Source: Paenilisteria rustica (lineage in GTDB: Bacteria; Bacillota; Bacilli; Lactobacillales; Listeriaceae). From it: a stretch of DNA of 64,000 nt. The notes under the pieces were generated by a model. That model had not been told where the DNA came from and did no database searches. It worked only from the letters and a program-made list of their open reading frames with translations. The DNA lies in NCBI RefSeq assembly GCF_013820765.1, contig NZ_JABJVM010000012.1, positions 1 to 64,000 of the forward strand. Reading direction: 5' to 3'. Below are positions 48,281-59,084 of this stretch, piece after piece. Position 1 is the stretch's first letter. Each line of letters begins with the position of its first letter. A program made the translations under genes and the position numbers.

Positions 48281-48309
48281 TTGAAAAAAAGGTTGTTTTA
48301 CGGTATTAT
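48281..48309 (+). promoter_or_regulatory. sigma-A promoter of glmU
   Basis: TTGAAA (48281-48286), 17 nt, TATTAT (48304-48309). Confidence 0.65.
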
Positions 48310-48347
48310 CATTATGAAGAATAGTGGATAATTGGAGGGTCTTGTCA

Positions 48348-49721
48348 ATGATGAAAAGATATGCGGTTGTTTTAGCGGCTGGGCAAGGTACAAGAATGAA
48401 GTCGAAGCTTTACAAGGTTTTGCATCCTGTATGTGGAAAACCAATGGTAGAACATGTTGTAGACCAAATCAGTCAGCTTGAACCGGATGAAGTCGTGACG
48501 ATTGTTGGACACGGTGCGGAACAAGTGCAGACCCATTTGGAAGATAGAAGTGTGTTTGCTTTGCAGGAGAAACAGTTAGGGACTGCTCACGCGGTTTTAC
48601 AGGCGAAGAGTGTACTTGGTGACAAAGAAGGTGTAACGCTTGTTGTGTGTGGTGATACGCCGCTTATTCAAGGTCATACAATGGAAGACTTAATGAAGTA
48701 TCATCAAGAAAAGCGTGCCAAGGCAACTATTTTAACGACTGTCTTAGATGATCCAACGGGATATGGACGGATTATTCGGGACGATTTAGGAATTGTAGAG
48801 AAAATTGTTGAGCACAAAGATGCGTCTGAAAAAGAGCAACGCGTGAATGAAATCAACACGGGAACATATTGTTTTGACAATCAAGCTTTGTTTGAAGCGT
48901 TGGAAAAAGTATCCAACGAAAATGCGCAAGGTGAATATTATTTACCAGACGTTATCAAAATTTTAAAAGATGAAGATGAGGTTGTTGCGGCTTATCGAAT
49001 GGAGAATGCGAAGGAATCGCTTGGTGTTAATGATCGCGTAGCTTTGGCAGAGGCGCAAGAAATTATGCGTCACCGAATCAATGAGAACCACATGCGCAAT
49101 GGTGTAACGTTGATTGATCCAGCAAATACGTATATTGATGTCGATGTTGAAATCGGTCAAGATACCGTTGTTGGACCGAACGTTGCGATTCATGGGAAAA
49201 CAGTTATCGGTGCTGATTGTGAGATTACAGGCGCGAGCGTGCTTGATAATGCGACTCTTGGTGAACGTGTGCAAGTGAGACATTCTTCTATTTATGACAG
49301 CAAAGTTGGCGATGACGTTCAAGTTGGGCCTTATTCGCACCTACGCCCTGAATCTGAAATCAGCGAAGGCGTGAAAATTGGTAACTTTGTGGAAACGAAG
49401 AAAGCAACGATTGGCAAAAACTCGAAAATCCCGCATTTTATCTACATGGGTGACGCGGAAATCGGCGAAAATGTCAATATCGGTTGCGGTTCTATCGCAG
49501 TGAATTACGATGGCAAAAATAAAGCCAAAACAATTATCGGTGATGACGTCTTTATTGGTTGCAACTCCAACTTGGTAGCACCGGTGAACATTGGCAATCG
49601 TGCCTTTGTAGCAGCAGGCACAACGGTTACAAAAGATGTACCAGAAGATGCCCTTGCTATTTCTCGTGTGAAGCAAGAAAATAAAGAAGGATACGCGAAG
49701 AAACTGAATTTCGGTAAGTAG
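48348..49721 (+). CDS. glmU: bifunctional UDP-GlcNAc pyrophosphorylase/glucosamine-1-phosphate acetyltransferase
   Basis: A 457-residue two-domain enzyme making UDP-GlcNAc for peptidoglycan and teichoic acids. The N-terminal uridylyltransferase starts [25 protein letters not shown] and TGTYCFDN follow. The C-terminal left-handed beta-helix (about 250-440) contains hexapeptide repeats and catalytic-site segments [10 protein letters not shown] and [12 protein letters not shown] 48348 follows GGAGGG. It precedes prs as in Bacilli. Confidence 0.97.
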   Translation: MMKRYAVVLAAGQGTRMKSKLYKVLHPVCGKPMVEHVVDQISQLEPDEVVTIVGHGAEQVQTHLEDRSVFALQEKQLGTAHAVLQAKSVLGDKEGVTLVVCGDTPLIQGHTMEDLMKYHQEKRAKATILTTVLDDPTGYGRIIRDDLGIVEKIVEHKDASEKEQRVNEINTGTYCFDNQALFEALEKVSNENAQGEYYLPDVIKILKDEDEVVAAYRMENAKESLGVNDRVALAEAQEIMRHRINENHMRNGVTLIDPANTYIDVDVEIGQDTVVGPNVAIHGKTVIGADCEITGASVLDNATLGERVQVRHSSIYDSKVGDDVQVGPYSHLRPESEISEGVKIGNFVETKKATIGKNSKIPHFIYMGDAEIGENVNIGCGSIAVNYDGKNKAKTIIGDDVFIGCNSNLVAPVNIGNRAFVAAGTTVTKDVPEDALAISRVKQENKEGYAKKLNFGK

Positions 49722-49809
49722 TCATTTGTGGGTGGGGTTGTACTTCGGTTCTGCCACTGTGCAATCCCAGCCATTTAAAAATTATATAAAATCTATGTGG
49801 AGGCTGATT

Positions 49810-50766
49810 ATGTCTAACGATTATTTTGATCCAAAGTTAAAAATTTTCTCTTTAAATTCCAACCCAGCACTGGCGGCGGAAATCGCGGAAGTAGCAGGAA
49901 TTAATTTAGGGAAGTCCAGCGTGACCCATTTTAGTGATGGTGAAATTCAGATTAATATTGAAGAAAGTATCCGTGGTTGTCACGTCTATGTTGTGCAGTC
50001 CACTGGTTTTCCTGTTAACCAAAATCTGATGGAACTTTTGATCATGATTGATGCACTTAAGAGAGCTTCAGCAAAAACAATTAACATTGTGATGCCGTAT
50101 TACGGTTATGCTCGCCAAGACCGTAAAGCGCGTAGTCGTGAGCCAATCACGGCAAAACTCGTGGCTAACCTGATTGAAAAAGCAGGAGCTACACGCATGA
50201 TTACACTAGATCTTCATGCACCGCAAATTCAAGGTTTCTTTGATATTCCAATCGATCATTTGAACGCGGTTCGTTTGCTATCAAACTATTTCAGCTCGCA
50301 TCATATCGATGAAGATTTGGTTGTTGTTTCACCAGATCACGGCGGTGTAACAAGAGCTCGTAAGATGGCCGATCGTTTGAAAGCGCCGATTGCAATTATT
50401 GACAAACGTCGTCCACGCCCAAATGTGGCGGAAGTAATGAATATCGTTGGTAATGTAGACGGTAAAGTGGCTATTTTGATTGATGATATCATTGATACAG
50501 CAGGTACAATTACACTTGCAGCGAATGCTTTAATCGAGAGTGGCGCAACGAAAGTATATGCTTGTTGCTCACACCCAGTCCTGTCAGGTCCGGCGATTGA
50601 ACGCATTAATAATTCAGCGATTGAGAAATTAATCGTGACTAATTCGCTCGTTTTACCAGAGGATAAATGGATTGACAAAATCGAACAATTATCTGTAGGA
50701 CCGTTACTTGGCGAAGCAATCGTCCGCGTACACAAAAACGAGTCAGTAAGCCCATTATTTGATTAA
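49810..50766 (+). CDS. prs: ribose-phosphate pyrophosphokinase
   Basis: A 318-residue PRPP synthase. [51 protein letters not shown] (ATP flexible loop) and the PRPP loop [13 protein letters not shown] are diagnostic. ATG 49810 has GGAGG 6 nt upstream; in-frame codons back to 49726 are not part of the family. In pathogenic Listeria the prfA virulence cluster lies just downstream of prs; here the WalRK operon follows. Confidence 0.97.
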   Translation: MSNDYFDPKLKIFSLNSNPALAAEIAEVAGINLGKSSVTHFSDGEIQINIEESIRGCHVYVVQSTGFPVNQNLMELLIMIDALKRASAKTINIVMPYYGYARQDRKARSREPITAKLVANLIEKAGATRMITLDLHAPQIQGFFDIPIDHLNAVRLLSNYFSSHHIDEDLVVVSPDHGGVTRARKMADRLKAPIAIIDKRRPRPNVAEVMNIVGNVDGKVAILIDDIIDTAGTITLAANALIESGATKVYACCSHPVLSGPAIERINNSAIEKLIVTNSLVLPEDKWIDKIEQLSVGPLLGEAIVRVHKNESVSPLFD

Positions 50767-51075
50767 TACAGAAAATACATAGCGCAGGCCTCCTTCCTAG
50801 GATGTCTGCGTTTTTGTTTAGGAAAGTACAAATCTCCCTCCCAACTTTTCCTATCCTGAAGATATTATGTTATAATGATGATTGTGATAGTCTATCATTT
50901 GATAAAGGTTGCCATAACTAAAAATAAGGCAAGCGTGGATTGTTACATGGGAAATAAAGCAGTCATTTATCTCATAAAGAAAGACATTTTTCAGTTGCAA
51001 CATAAGGGTTATTTCTCAAAAAAATATATGGTATCGCCAATGGAGCGATTTTAGAAATGGGAGGACTGGTTAAAG
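50767..51075. promoter_or_regulatory. prs terminator and walR leader region
   Basis: CGCAG/CTGCG with a T run (about 50782-50817) is the prs terminator. TATAAT at 50871-50876 is a likely -10 for walR but has a poor -35. GATAGTCTATC (50887-50897) is a short palindrome. A leader of about 190 nt follows with no other recognised element. Confidence 0.5.
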
Positions 51076-51789
51076 ATGGCCGAAAAGAAAATTCTAGTTG
51101 TAGATGATGAAAAACCGATAGCTGATATTGTGAAATTTAATTTAAATAAAGAAGGTTTTGACGTATATTGCGCGTATGATGGTGATGAAGCGATTGATTT
51201 AGTGGAGGAAATTCAACCTGATTTGATTCTACTCGATATTATGTTGCCTGGGCGCGATGGTATTGAAGTGTGTCGTGAGGTTCGTAAAAAATATGATATG
51301 CCAATTATTATGGTGACGGCAAAAGACTCAGAGATTGATAAGGTGCTAGGCCTTGAGCTAGGTGCGGATGATTACGTGACAAAACCGTTTAGTAATCGTG
51401 AGTTGATTGCGCGTGTGAAAGCGAATTTGCGTCGTCATAGTACCGCTGGAAGTGCTGCGGCAGAAGAGGAAGAGAACAGTGAACTGGAAATTGGTTCGCT
51501 TATTATTCATCCGGATGCGTATGTTGCTTCTAAACGCGGTGAGACGATTGAACTGACTCACCGTGAGTTCGAATTGCTACATTATTTGGCGAAGCATATG
51601 GGACAAGTTATGACGCGTGAGCATTTATTGCAAACGGTTTGGGGTTATGACTATTTTGGCGATGTGCGGACGGTTGATGTGACGGTGCGCCGCTTACGTG
51701 AGAAAATTGAAGATAATCCAAGTCATCCAGCATGGCTTGTAACACGACGGGGAGTAGGCTACTATTTACGTAACCCTGAACAGGAGTAA
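51076..51789 (+). CDS. walR: essential two-component response regulator WalR (YycF)
   Basis: A 237-residue OmpR-family regulator. The receiver domain has the acidic pair Asp10/Asp11 and phospho-acceptor Asp54 in ILLDIMLPG, with Lys in [11 protein letters not shown]. The C-terminal winged helix includes [36 protein letters not shown]. It controls cell-wall hydrolases. It heads the walRKHIJ-htrA locus with walK 5 nt downstream. Confidence 0.97.
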   Translation: MAEKKILVVDDEKPIADIVKFNLNKEGFDVYCAYDGDEAIDLVEEIQPDLILLDIMLPGRDGIEVCREVRKKYDMPIIMVTAKDSEIDKVLGLELGADDYVTKPFSNRELIARVKANLRRHSTAGSAAAEEEENSELEIGSLIIHPDAYVASKRGETIELTHREFELLHYLAKHMGQVMTREHLLQTVWGYDYFGDVRTVDVTVRRLREKIEDNPSHPAWLVTRRGVGYYLRNPEQE

Positions 51790-51794
51790 ACATT

Positions 51795-53624
51795 ATGCGG
51801 AGAATGAAGTTTTTTCAATCGGTCCAATTTAGATTTGTCATGATTTATTTGTTGCTTATTTTGGTAGCAATGCAAGTAATAGGGGCTTATTTTGTGCGAG
51901 AATTGCAGGACCAATTGGAGAAGAACTTTAAAACAGCGATTACTAATAGTGTGAATTTATTGGAGTACAATGTTCGCGAAGAAATGTTGAAATATACGAA
52001 CGATGACCAGACGAAACTCGAGAGTGACATTCAAAGTATGTTGCTCGATTTCGTTCGTGGTAGCAATGATTTTGAGAACGTGCTCGTTGTAGACGATAAG
52101 CTGAAAATCATTGGGACCTCAGATGTGGACAATCAAGGTATTGTTGGACAGGTCTCGACGAATAAGATGATTAAAAACACGATAAATAGTGGGAATGGCG
52201 AAAATAAAATCTTCATGGGGAAAAATCCAAAACGGCAAATTTGGGTGGATGTTACCCCGATTACTTCAAAAGGAGAGGTTATTGGCGCCATCTATTTGGC
52301 TACGGATATTGAATCGGTGTATGAGCAGGTTGATAGTATCACGAGTATTTTTATCACAGGGACGCTCCTTGCGATGATTATTACGGCGATTCTAGGAATT
52401 CTGCTTTCACGAACGATTACGAAGCCAATTACGGATATGAAACGTCAAGCTTTTGCGATGGCACGCGGGAATTATACGCGGAAGGTAAAAGTGTACGGCA
52501 TGGATGAAATTGGCCAATTGGCGGAATCCTTTAATGCGCTAACGAAACGGGTGCAGGAAGCGCAAGCCATGACGGAGGGGGAACGGCGGAAGTTATCGTC
52601 GGTGCTTTCTTACATGACAGATGGCGTGATTGCAACGGATCGTCGCGGAAAGGTTATTTTGATTAATTCGCCGGCTGAAAAGATGCTGAAAATGGCGCAT
52701 GAAAGTGCGAATGGGAAACCAATTATTGATGTGCTTGGCGTGGCGGATGACTATTCTTTTGATGATTTGATGGAGTTGGAAGAGCCGCTTACAATGGATC
52801 GCAGTACGTTTGAGGAGCCATATGTTTTACGGGCGAATTTGTCGGTTATCCAACGTGAAACTGGTTTTGTGAACGGGATTATTGCCGTTTTACATGATAT
52901 TACGGACCAGGAAAAAGTGGATCAGGAACGCCGCGATTTTGTATCGAATGTGTCACATGAGCTTCGGACGCCGCTTACGAGTATGCGTAGTTATTTAGAG
53001 GCGCTAAGTGATGGTGCATGGCGGGATGAAGAGATTGCGCCACGTTTTCTTGAGGTGACGCAAAGCGAGACGGAGCGGATGATTCGCTTAGTGAATGATT
53101 TGCTGAAATTATCACGGATGGATAGTGGACGTACGAATTTGGATAAGAATTTTGTGAATTTTAATGATTTCTTTAATCATATTATTGATCGCTTTGAGAT
53201 GATGAAGAAGGATGGCACAACGTTTAAGCGTCAGTTTACGCGTGAGCCGGTTATTATTGAAATTGATGAAGATAAAATTATGCAGGTGATGGATAACATT
53301 ATCTCGAATGCGAATAAATATTCACCAGATGGTGGCCGTATAACGTTCTACTTGCGGAAACGCGAGGATGCGATTGAGGTTAGTATCAGTGATGAAGGTA
53401 TGGGGATTCCTGAGGAGGACTTGACGAAAGTCTTTGATCGTTTCTTCCGTGTGGATAAGGCGAGGTCAAGGGAGATGGGCGGAACTGGTCTGGGTCTTGC
53501 GATTGCGCGTGATGTGATTACAGCGCATGGTGGCGAAATCTGGGCGGAGCGTAATCGCGGGAAAGGCACAACTATCTCGTTTACGTTGCCATACAATGAT
53601 TTACCGGAGGATGATTGGGAATGA
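51795..53624 (+). CDS. walK: sensor histidine kinase WalK (YycG)
   Basis: A 609-residue membrane kinase. Transmembrane helices at about 13-33 and 183-203 flank an extracytoplasmic PAS-like domain. HAMP (204-258), a cytoplasmic PAS (265-370), HisKA with phospho-acceptor His388 (NVSHELRTPL) and HATPase (DNIISNANKYSPDGG, DEGMGIPEEDL, GGTGLGLAI) follow. ATG 51795 has AGGAG 8 nt upstream in the end of walR. The stop overlaps walH. Confidence 0.97.
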   Translation: MRRMKFFQSVQFRFVMIYLLLILVAMQVIGAYFVRELQDQLEKNFKTAITNSVNLLEYNVREEMLKYTNDDQTKLESDIQSMLLDFVRGSNDFENVLVVDDKLKIIGTSDVDNQGIVGQVSTNKMIKNTINSGNGENKIFMGKNPKRQIWVDVTPITSKGEVIGAIYLATDIESVYEQVDSITSIFITGTLLAMIITAILGILLSRTITKPITDMKRQAFAMARGNYTRKVKVYGMDEIGQLAESFNALTKRVQEAQAMTEGERRKLSSVLSYMTDGVIATDRRGKVILINSPAEKMLKMAHESANGKPIIDVLGVADDYSFDDLMELEEPLTMDRSTFEEPYVLRANLSVIQRETGFVNGIIAVLHDITDQEKVDQERRDFVSNVSHELRTPLTSMRSYLEALSDGAWRDEEIAPRFLEVTQSETERMIRLVNDLLKLSRMDSGRTNLDKNFVNFNDFFNHIIDRFEMMKKDGTTFKRQFTREPVIIEIDEDKIMQVMDNIISNANKYSPDGGRITFYLRKREDAIEVSISDEGMGIPEEDLTKVFDRFFRVDKARSREMGGTGLGLAIARDVITAHGGEIWAERNRGKGTTISFTLPYNDLPEDDWE

Positions 53625-54916
53625 AGGGTACAAAAATAAGAGGAATTATCCTCACTGTTCTTGTAGTTATCAGCGTTTTCCTAAGCTACAGCCTCTGGAA
53701 AGTGCAGCCGGATTATGAAGTGATTGATAATGAGACGGTGAAAAAGGAGCAAATTGCAAAGTTACGACAGCCAGAACAGGTTTTTAGGCCGACAATGGTG
53801 TATTATCATCAGAATGACAAGCATTATATGACGCAAAATTTAACGATGATTAACGCGCTTGTGAAGGCTGGGACGACATTTGATTTTTCTGAATTGGTGC
53901 GGACGGATAAAATGACGGCGAGTTACCAAGGAATGATGCATCAGAATAATTCGATGGAACTTGTTTTCCCGAATGCTGTGCCGCTTTCGATTTACAGTCA
54001 GGTTTTTAGATTGAAGGGTGATAATTTTGACTCGAATTCGTTTAATCGGATTACGTTTAATTTGACTAAGTCGGAGAATGGTTTGTTCTCGGTGTATTTT
54101 GGAAATGACTCGAATGAGCAGATTTATCAGGGGTCCATTCAGCAGGAACAGGTCGAAACGTTGAAGCAAGTTTTGACGGAGCAGAAAACGGCGATGGCTC
54201 CGGTAAATGAGTTGTATAAGAATAAGCAGTATTTATTCTTGAATGATGCGCCGGTGAAGTTGCAACAGCAGCAGTATGTAATTGAGACGATTGATATTGG
54301 ATTGTTTAAAAATGCGCTGTTTGGTGATGGGAGCAAAGTGAAAGGGCAGGATAACTCGTTTACGAATGGTTCGAGTTCGATGACGGTGAATCCAGAAGAA
54401 AAGGTGCTCACGTATGTGGATCCAGCGCAAGAGCGTCGGGATACGTCGCAGCTTAGCAGTGCGATGAAGTCGGAGCAGATTCAGTCGAGTTTTAATTTTG
54501 TGAATGATCATTGGGGCTGGACGGGAAATTATTATTATTCTGGGTACTCGGCGGATAGCTCGACAACCGCATTTTCTTTGTTTGTGCAGGGCTTGCCGGT
54601 GTTTAACAAGGATGGCATGTCGCAGATTTTGGTGACGGAGGGGACGGAAGGCGTGTATAAATATCAGCGTCCGTTCTTCAAACTTGGTGCGCAAATTACG
54701 ACGGAGTCAAAAGCAGTGACATTGCCGAGTTCGGTGAGTGTTTATGAGAACCTAATTAAGACCGTGGATCCAGACGATATCCAGATGATTGTCCCTGGGT
54801 ATGTGATGGGATATGAGCAAAATAATAACAGCTATAATCGTGTTGTGGAGCTGAAACCGGCTTGGTTTTATAAATACAATGGTACGTGGACACCTGTTGT
54901 GGGAGGCGAATCGTAA
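53621..54916 (+). CDS. walH: WalH (YycH), WalK-associated membrane protein
   Basis: A 431-residue protein with one N-terminal transmembrane helix (about 7-24) and a large extracytoplasmic YycH domain. In B. subtilis it binds WalK with WalI and restrains its activity; in S. aureus the pair activates. ATG 53621 overlaps walK by 4 nt with GGAGG about 10 nt upstream. Recognition is mainly by position, size, topology and the ending YNGTWTPV. Confidence 0.92.
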   Translation: MKGTKIRGIILTVLVVISVFLSYSLWKVQPDYEVIDNETVKKEQIAKLRQPEQVFRPTMVYYHQNDKHYMTQNLTMINALVKAGTTFDFSELVRTDKMTASYQGMMHQNNSMELVFPNAVPLSIYSQVFRLKGDNFDSNSFNRITFNLTKSENGLFSVYFGNDSNEQIYQGSIQQEQVETLKQVLTEQKTAMAPVNELYKNKQYLFLNDAPVKLQQQQYVIETIDIGLFKNALFGDGSKVKGQDNSFTNGSSSMTVNPEEKVLTYVDPAQERRDTSQLSSAMKSEQIQSSFNFVNDHWGWTGNYYYSGYSADSSTTAFSLFVQGLPVFNKDGMSQILVTEGTEGVYKYQRPFFKLGAQITTESKAVTLPSSVSVYENLIKTVDPDDIQMIVPGYVMGYEQNNNSYNRVVELKPAWFYKYNGTWTPVVGGES

Positions 54917-55761
54917 TGGATTGGAAGAAAACAGAAACGATTTTTATTATCGCCTTCTTGATTTTGGATATTTTCTTATTGATATTGTTCATTGATTCTA
55001 GAATGTCTTCTTCGCCGACGCCTCTCGTTAGTCAGACTTTGGAGGAGAAGTTGAAATCTGAAAATATTACGTATGGTAAGATCCCGTCTAATCCAGAGAA
55101 GGGGTCTTATTTAACCACAGAGCCACTTGCTTTTACGCAGAAGGATATCAATGATTTGAAGGGACAGAAGATTTCGGTTTTGAATGCAGATCAGCGGATT
55201 TATTCGGTGCTAGTCAAACCTGTAAAGATTGATCCGGAGAAGTATGGTGCGGACTTGATGCCATTTTTGAAGAGTGATGTTTTTGAAGGGGATCGGTATA
55301 CGTATTGGGGTTATGATTCCGATAGGCGCGAGATGACGTTTAATCAGAAAATTGATGGACGACCTGTGTTGTTTAATACGAATGGCCAGATTGTGTTTAA
55401 TTTGAATAAGGATAATGAGGTTATTTCTTATCGGCAAACGATGCTTGGTGATCCGAAGATGTTCGATGAAAAGGATGATGTGATTTCGGGAACGGATGCA
55501 TTGGAGGTACTTCATCAGCATGGTGATTTAAAGCAGAATAGTAAGATTGTGAATACGACGCTCGGTTATTACAATTTGGTTAGTTTGCCGAGTTCGGACG
55601 TGTACTTGCCTGTGTGGGCTTTCGAGGTGAAACACGAGAAGCAGACGACATTTTTCCTTGTGAATGGCTTGGAGGGGTCTGTGATTAACTCGAGTGATTT
55701 GCAGGCAAATGAAGAAATACCGAATTCGGAGAGTGACGCTGTTCAGAAAGCGCGGCAGTAG
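54916..55761 (+). CDS. walI: WalI (YycI), WalK-associated membrane protein
   Basis: A 281-residue protein starting MDWKKTETIFIIAFLILDIFLL, with a single N-terminal helix and an extracytoplasmic YycI fold related to WalH. ATG 54916 shares one base with the walH stop (TAATG) and follows GGGAGG. The late GLEGSVINSSDLQANEE is typical. A terminator at 55772-55808 separates it from walJ. Confidence 0.93.
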   Translation: MDWKKTETIFIIAFLILDIFLLILFIDSRMSSSPTPLVSQTLEEKLKSENITYGKIPSNPEKGSYLTTEPLAFTQKDINDLKGQKISVLNADQRIYSVLVKPVKIDPEKYGADLMPFLKSDVFEGDRYTYWGYDSDRREMTFNQKIDGRPVLFNTNGQIVFNLNKDNEVISYRQTMLGDPKMFDEKDDVISGTDALEVLHQHGDLKQNSKIVNTTLGYYNLVSLPSSDVYLPVWAFEVKHEKQTTFFLVNGLEGSVINSSDLQANEEIPNSESDAVQKARQ

Positions 55762-55771
55762 ATTGGAAAGT

Positions 55772-55808
55772 GGGAGAGCCTTGGAAAATGTGAGGTTTCT
55801 CCTTTTTT
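55772..55808 (+). terminator. terminator after walI
   Basis: GGGAGAGCC pairs with GGTTTCTCC (with G-T pairs), then six T. Confidence 0.7.
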
Positions 55809-55872
55809 CGTGCAATTGTGTTTTTTTCGTTGTACAATAAGATTATGGAATTTTTAAGGGGGCTAGAAAGCG

Positions 55873-56706
55873 ATGTTTGCAAAGGAAATCAAGACAGCGA
55901 ATCAGGCAACGGATCAGCTCCGTTTTAGTATATTGGCAAGTGGTAGTTCAGGAAATGCAACGCTCATTGAGACGGCGGATCAGACTATTTTAGTGGATTG
56001 TGGTTTGAGTGGAAAGAAAATCGAGCATTTATTCAGCGAAGTTGGGCGGAGTATGACGGATGTGGATGCGATTTTGGTAACGCATGAGCATGTGGATCAT
56101 ATTAAAGGACTGGGCGTTCTGGCGCGACGCTATGAGGTGCCTGTTTACGCGAATGCGAAGACATGGGCTGCGATGGAAACGTCGATTGGTGAAATTAACA
56201 CGGCGCAAAAATTTCAATTTGATATGGAAACGGTGAAATCATTCGGTAGTTTGCAAGTGGAATCGTTTGGCGTTTCGCATGATGCAGCTGAACCGATGTT
56301 CTATATTTTTCACAGTGGCAAAAAGAAGTTCGTGATGATTACAGATACGGGTTACGTGAGTGATCGGATGAAAGGGCATATTGCGAATGCTGATGCCTAC
56401 CTTTTTGAGAGCAATCATGATGTGGAGATGTTGCGCATGGGGCGTTATCCTTGGAATGTGAAGCGTCGTATTTTGGGCGATGAGGGTCACGTTTCGAATG
56501 AGGATGCTGGTATCGCGATGAGTGAAGTGATTGGCGACGCGACGAAGCGGATTTATCTTGGACATTTGAGTAAAGATAATAATATGAAGGATCTCGCGAG
56601 AATGGCTGTTTCGCAAACCTTGGCTGGTGAGGGTATCATTGTCGGTGAGCAAATTGATCTATTTGATACAGATCCGGAGATTCCAACACCGATTTTTACG
56701 ATTTAA
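55873..56706 (+). CDS. walJ: metallo-beta-lactamase-fold exonuclease WalJ (YycJ)
   Basis: A 277-residue MBL-fold hydrolase with HEHVDH in [19 protein letters not shown], further ligands in [16 protein letters not shown] and LGHLSKDNN. YycJ has been linked to DNA mismatch repair and coordination of division with replication. It has its own weak upstream region after the walI terminator. GGGGG lies about 10 nt before the ATG. Confidence 0.95.
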   Translation: MFAKEIKTANQATDQLRFSILASGSSGNATLIETADQTILVDCGLSGKKIEHLFSEVGRSMTDVDAILVTHEHVDHIKGLGVLARRYEVPVYANAKTWAAMETSIGEINTAQKFQFDMETVKSFGSLQVESFGVSHDAAEPMFYIFHSGKKKFVMITDTGYVSDRMKGHIANADAYLFESNHDVEMLRMGRYPWNVKRRILGDEGHVSNEDAGIAMSEVIGDATKRIYLGHLSKDNNMKDLARMAVSQTLAGEGIIVGEQIDLFDTDPEIPTPIFTI

Positions 56707-56812
56707 TATGATTTATAGCAAAAATTTTAATAAAATTTCATAGTTTTTTCATAATTAGGGTATAGAATAACTATATGGATACGTCTACAATTTGGAAAGG
56801 GATGAATAATGC

Positions 56813-58381
56813 ATGGATGATAAAAACAAAGACTTGGAAACACATAAAGATGAACTAGCAAGTGGGGCTTCTCCTGAGAAGTTACCGGAGTCACAATCTT
56901 ACGAAAAACCGGAGCCAACTGGGGATGCGGCGGTACATACGTCATCTGAGCCACAAGTTGCGCGTGATATCCCAGTTGAAGCTGTGCATTCTGCAGAGGG
57001 CGTGACGCCAGAAGGTGAGCCGTTTGCAACAGCGACGAAAGAGGAGGCAGAAGCGAGTTCAACGCATGCTTTCTTTGATGCTTCGGCTAGTGAACCAGAA
57101 GTGAAACCGGTGTCTGCGAATAGTGGTGGTGGAAATAATGTTGTTCCACCGGTACCTCCAACGCGTGCTGGTGGAGGCGGAAATGGTAGTGAGCCGCCGA
57201 AAAAAGAAGGTAAGAAGAAACCGATGCTAGCGGTCTTCTTAACTGGTCTTCTAGGTGTTTTGATTGGTGCATTAATCGTGCTTGGCTTCTCATGGGGTGC
57301 GCTTCATGATGACAATACTAGCACGACCTCGAATACGACATCCACTGGTAGCGGCGAAACGAAAAAAGTGACGGTTGAAAACACGACAAGTACGACAAAA
57401 GCACTTGAAAAAGTACAGGATGCTGTTGTGAGTGTTTTGAATTACCAAGCCGGAACATCGATTAGTACAGATGCATCAGCGGAAGAGGAAGCTTCTTCTG
57501 GATCTGGTGTTGTGTATAAGAAATCGAATGGTAAAGCCTACATCGTGACGAATAATCACGTGGTAGAAGGTGCTAACAAATTAGAAGTCAAATTTTCAAA
57601 TGGTAAGAAAACAGAGGCTAAGCTTGTTGGAACGGACAAATGGAATGACTTAGCGGTTCTTGAGATTAGTGATAAAAATGTGACGAAGATTGCGGAGTTT
57701 GGGAATTCTGACGCGCTTAAAGTTGGCGAAACAGCGATTGCGATTGGTAGTCCACTTGGAACAGAATTTGCTGGAACGGTAACAGAAGGTATTATTTCTG
57801 GTCTGAATCGTACGGTTCCTGTTGATACAAATGGCGATGGTACGTCTGATTGGGAAGCGGAAGTTATTCAAACGGATGCAGCGATTAACCCTGGTAACAG
57901 TGGTGGAGCGCTTGTCAATATTGAAGGTCAAGTTGTTGGTATTAACTCGATGAAGATTTCGACGGAAAACGTAGAAGGTATCGGTTTTGCGATTCCAATC
58001 AATACGGTTGAGCCGATTATCGAACAATTGGAGAAAAATGGAGAAGTAGAGCGTCCATCGCTAGGTGTGACATTGCGTGATGTGGATACGATTCCAGAAG
58101 TACAACAACAACAAGTTTTAAAATTACCAGATGGCGTTGATTATGGTGCGATGGTACAACAAGTCGTTTCCGGCTCAGCTGCTGATAAAGCTGGTTTGAA
58201 AGAATATGATGTTATCGTTGAAATGAACGGTAAGAAAGTAACAAACTCGATGACACTACGCCAAATTCTATATTCGAACGATGTCAAAGTCGGCGATAAG
58301 ATGGAAGTGAAGTATTATCGTGATGGTAAGAAGGAAACAACGACGGTGACACTTACTGCAGCCAGCTCAACCAACCAGTAA
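56813..58381 (+). CDS. htrA: HtrA/DegP-type membrane serine protease
   Basis: A 522-residue protein. A long acidic, Pro/Gly-rich cytoplasmic region (1-137) precedes one transmembrane helix (138-160). The trypsin-like domain has His249 (TNNHVVEG), Asp279 (WNDLAVL) and Ser363 (NPGNSGGAL). A PDZ domain covers about 410-510. It degrades misfolded exported proteins under stress. ATG 56813 has AAAGGG about 11 nt upstream. Gene order walJ-htrA is standard, but the expected rlmH does not follow here. Confidence 0.96.
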   Translation: MDDKNKDLETHKDELASGASPEKLPESQSYEKPEPTGDAAVHTSSEPQVARDIPVEAVHSAEGVTPEGEPFATATKEEAEASSTHAFFDASASEPEVKPVSANSGGGNNVVPPVPPTRAGGGGNGSEPPKKEGKKKPMLAVFLTGLLGVLIGALIVLGFSWGALHDDNTSTTSNTTSTGSGETKKVTVENTTSTTKALEKVQDAVVSVLNYQAGTSISTDASAEEEASSGSGVVYKKSNGKAYIVTNNHVVEGANKLEVKFSNGKKTEAKLVGTDKWNDLAVLEISDKNVTKIAEFGNSDALKVGETAIAIGSPLGTEFAGTVTEGIISGLNRTVPVDTNGDGTSDWEAEVIQTDAAINPGNSGGALVNIEGQVVGINSMKISTENVEGIGFAIPINTVEPIIEQLEKNGEVERPSLGVTLRDVDTIPEVQQQQVLKLPDGVDYGAMVQQVVSGSAADKAGLKEYDVIVEMNGKKVTNSMTLRQILYSNDVKVGDKMEVKYYRDGKKETTTVTLTAASSTNQ

Positions 58382-58382
58382 C

Positions 58383-58504
58383 GCAAGAACCGAGAAACGC
58401 TCATCTGCGTCGTTAAAGGCTCTGTTCCGGTGCTCATGTACAGGTCGTACATTCCGCTCCGGTACTCGCCTTTGCCTAGCAGCTAAGCATTTCTCGGTCC
58501 TTGC
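58383..58504 (-). repeat. palindromic intergenic element R5 (family A)
   Basis: GCAAGAACCGAGAAA (58383-58397) pairs with 58490-58504 (14 of 15). On the minus strand the inner sequence runs CTAGGCAAAGGCGAGTACCGG, then AGCGGAATGTAC ... GTACATGAGCACCGGAA (core 58425-58462), and CTTTAACGACG, matching R1 closely. It starts one base after the htrA stop codon. Confidence 0.8.
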
Positions 58505-58536
58505 TGGTTTAGCGGGGAATGCGAGATTTAATAGGA

Positions 58537-58574
58537 AAACACGATTCTCTAACGCCTGAGAATCGTGTTTTTTT
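58537..58574. terminator. bidirectional terminator
   Basis: AAACACGATTCTC pairs with GAGAATCGTGTTT around an 8-nt loop, with a T run, between convergent genes. Confidence 0.9.
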
Positions 58575-58575
58575 G

Positions 58576-58962
58576 TTAGGTTGTGATTTGGTGGCCGGCG
58601 TTTGTTAGAGTTGTGATTGCGTGGTCTAGGTTGGCTTGCTTCATTAGGATGTAGTCGGTGTTGTAGGTGGAGACGGCGAAGATGCTGATTTCTTTTTCGG
58701 CGAGGGGTGTTGCTATTTTGTTTAGAATGCCGGTTAGGGAGAAGTCGAGGATTCCTTCGATTTTTAGGAGGAACCAGTCGGATTCGGTGGATTGGGCTTC
58801 TATCGTGTCGAGGGATTCGGTGGGCATGATGATGGAGCACTCTTCATTGGTGTATGTGATGCTTTTGAATTGGCTGGTCTCGGTTTGGAACCATGTGGGT
58901 ACTGGGAAATTTGGGTGGAATTTTGCGATGGTGTAGGTGGTTTTGTCTAGTTTTAATTTCAT
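58576..58962 (-). CDS. ACT-domain (CASTOR-like) protein
   Basis: A 128-residue protein. The C-terminal half (DWFLLKIEGILDFSLTGILNKIATPLAEKEISIFAVSTYNTDYILMKQ) is an ACT_7-type small-molecule-binding domain, and the N-terminal half is a second, more diverged ACT-like unit. Such stand-alone proteins probably bind an amino acid; the partner is unknown. GGAG precedes the ATG by 8 nt. Confidence 0.8.
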   Translation of the reverse strand: MKLKLDKTTYTIAKFHPNFPVPTWFQTETSQFKSITYTNEECSIIMPTESLDTIEAQSTESDWFLLKIEGILDFSLTGILNKIATPLAEKEISIFAVSTYNTDYILMKQANLDHAITTLTNAGHQITT

Positions 58963-59084
58963 TGGGAAATAGCTCCTTTTTTATAAGCGTAGCATGAATT
59001 TTGGTGGGTTGCAAAATCTTTTGTCAGGTGGTAAAGTTAAGGGAGATTATAATTCTATCTGGTAGAGTAATTTGAGGGGTGATT

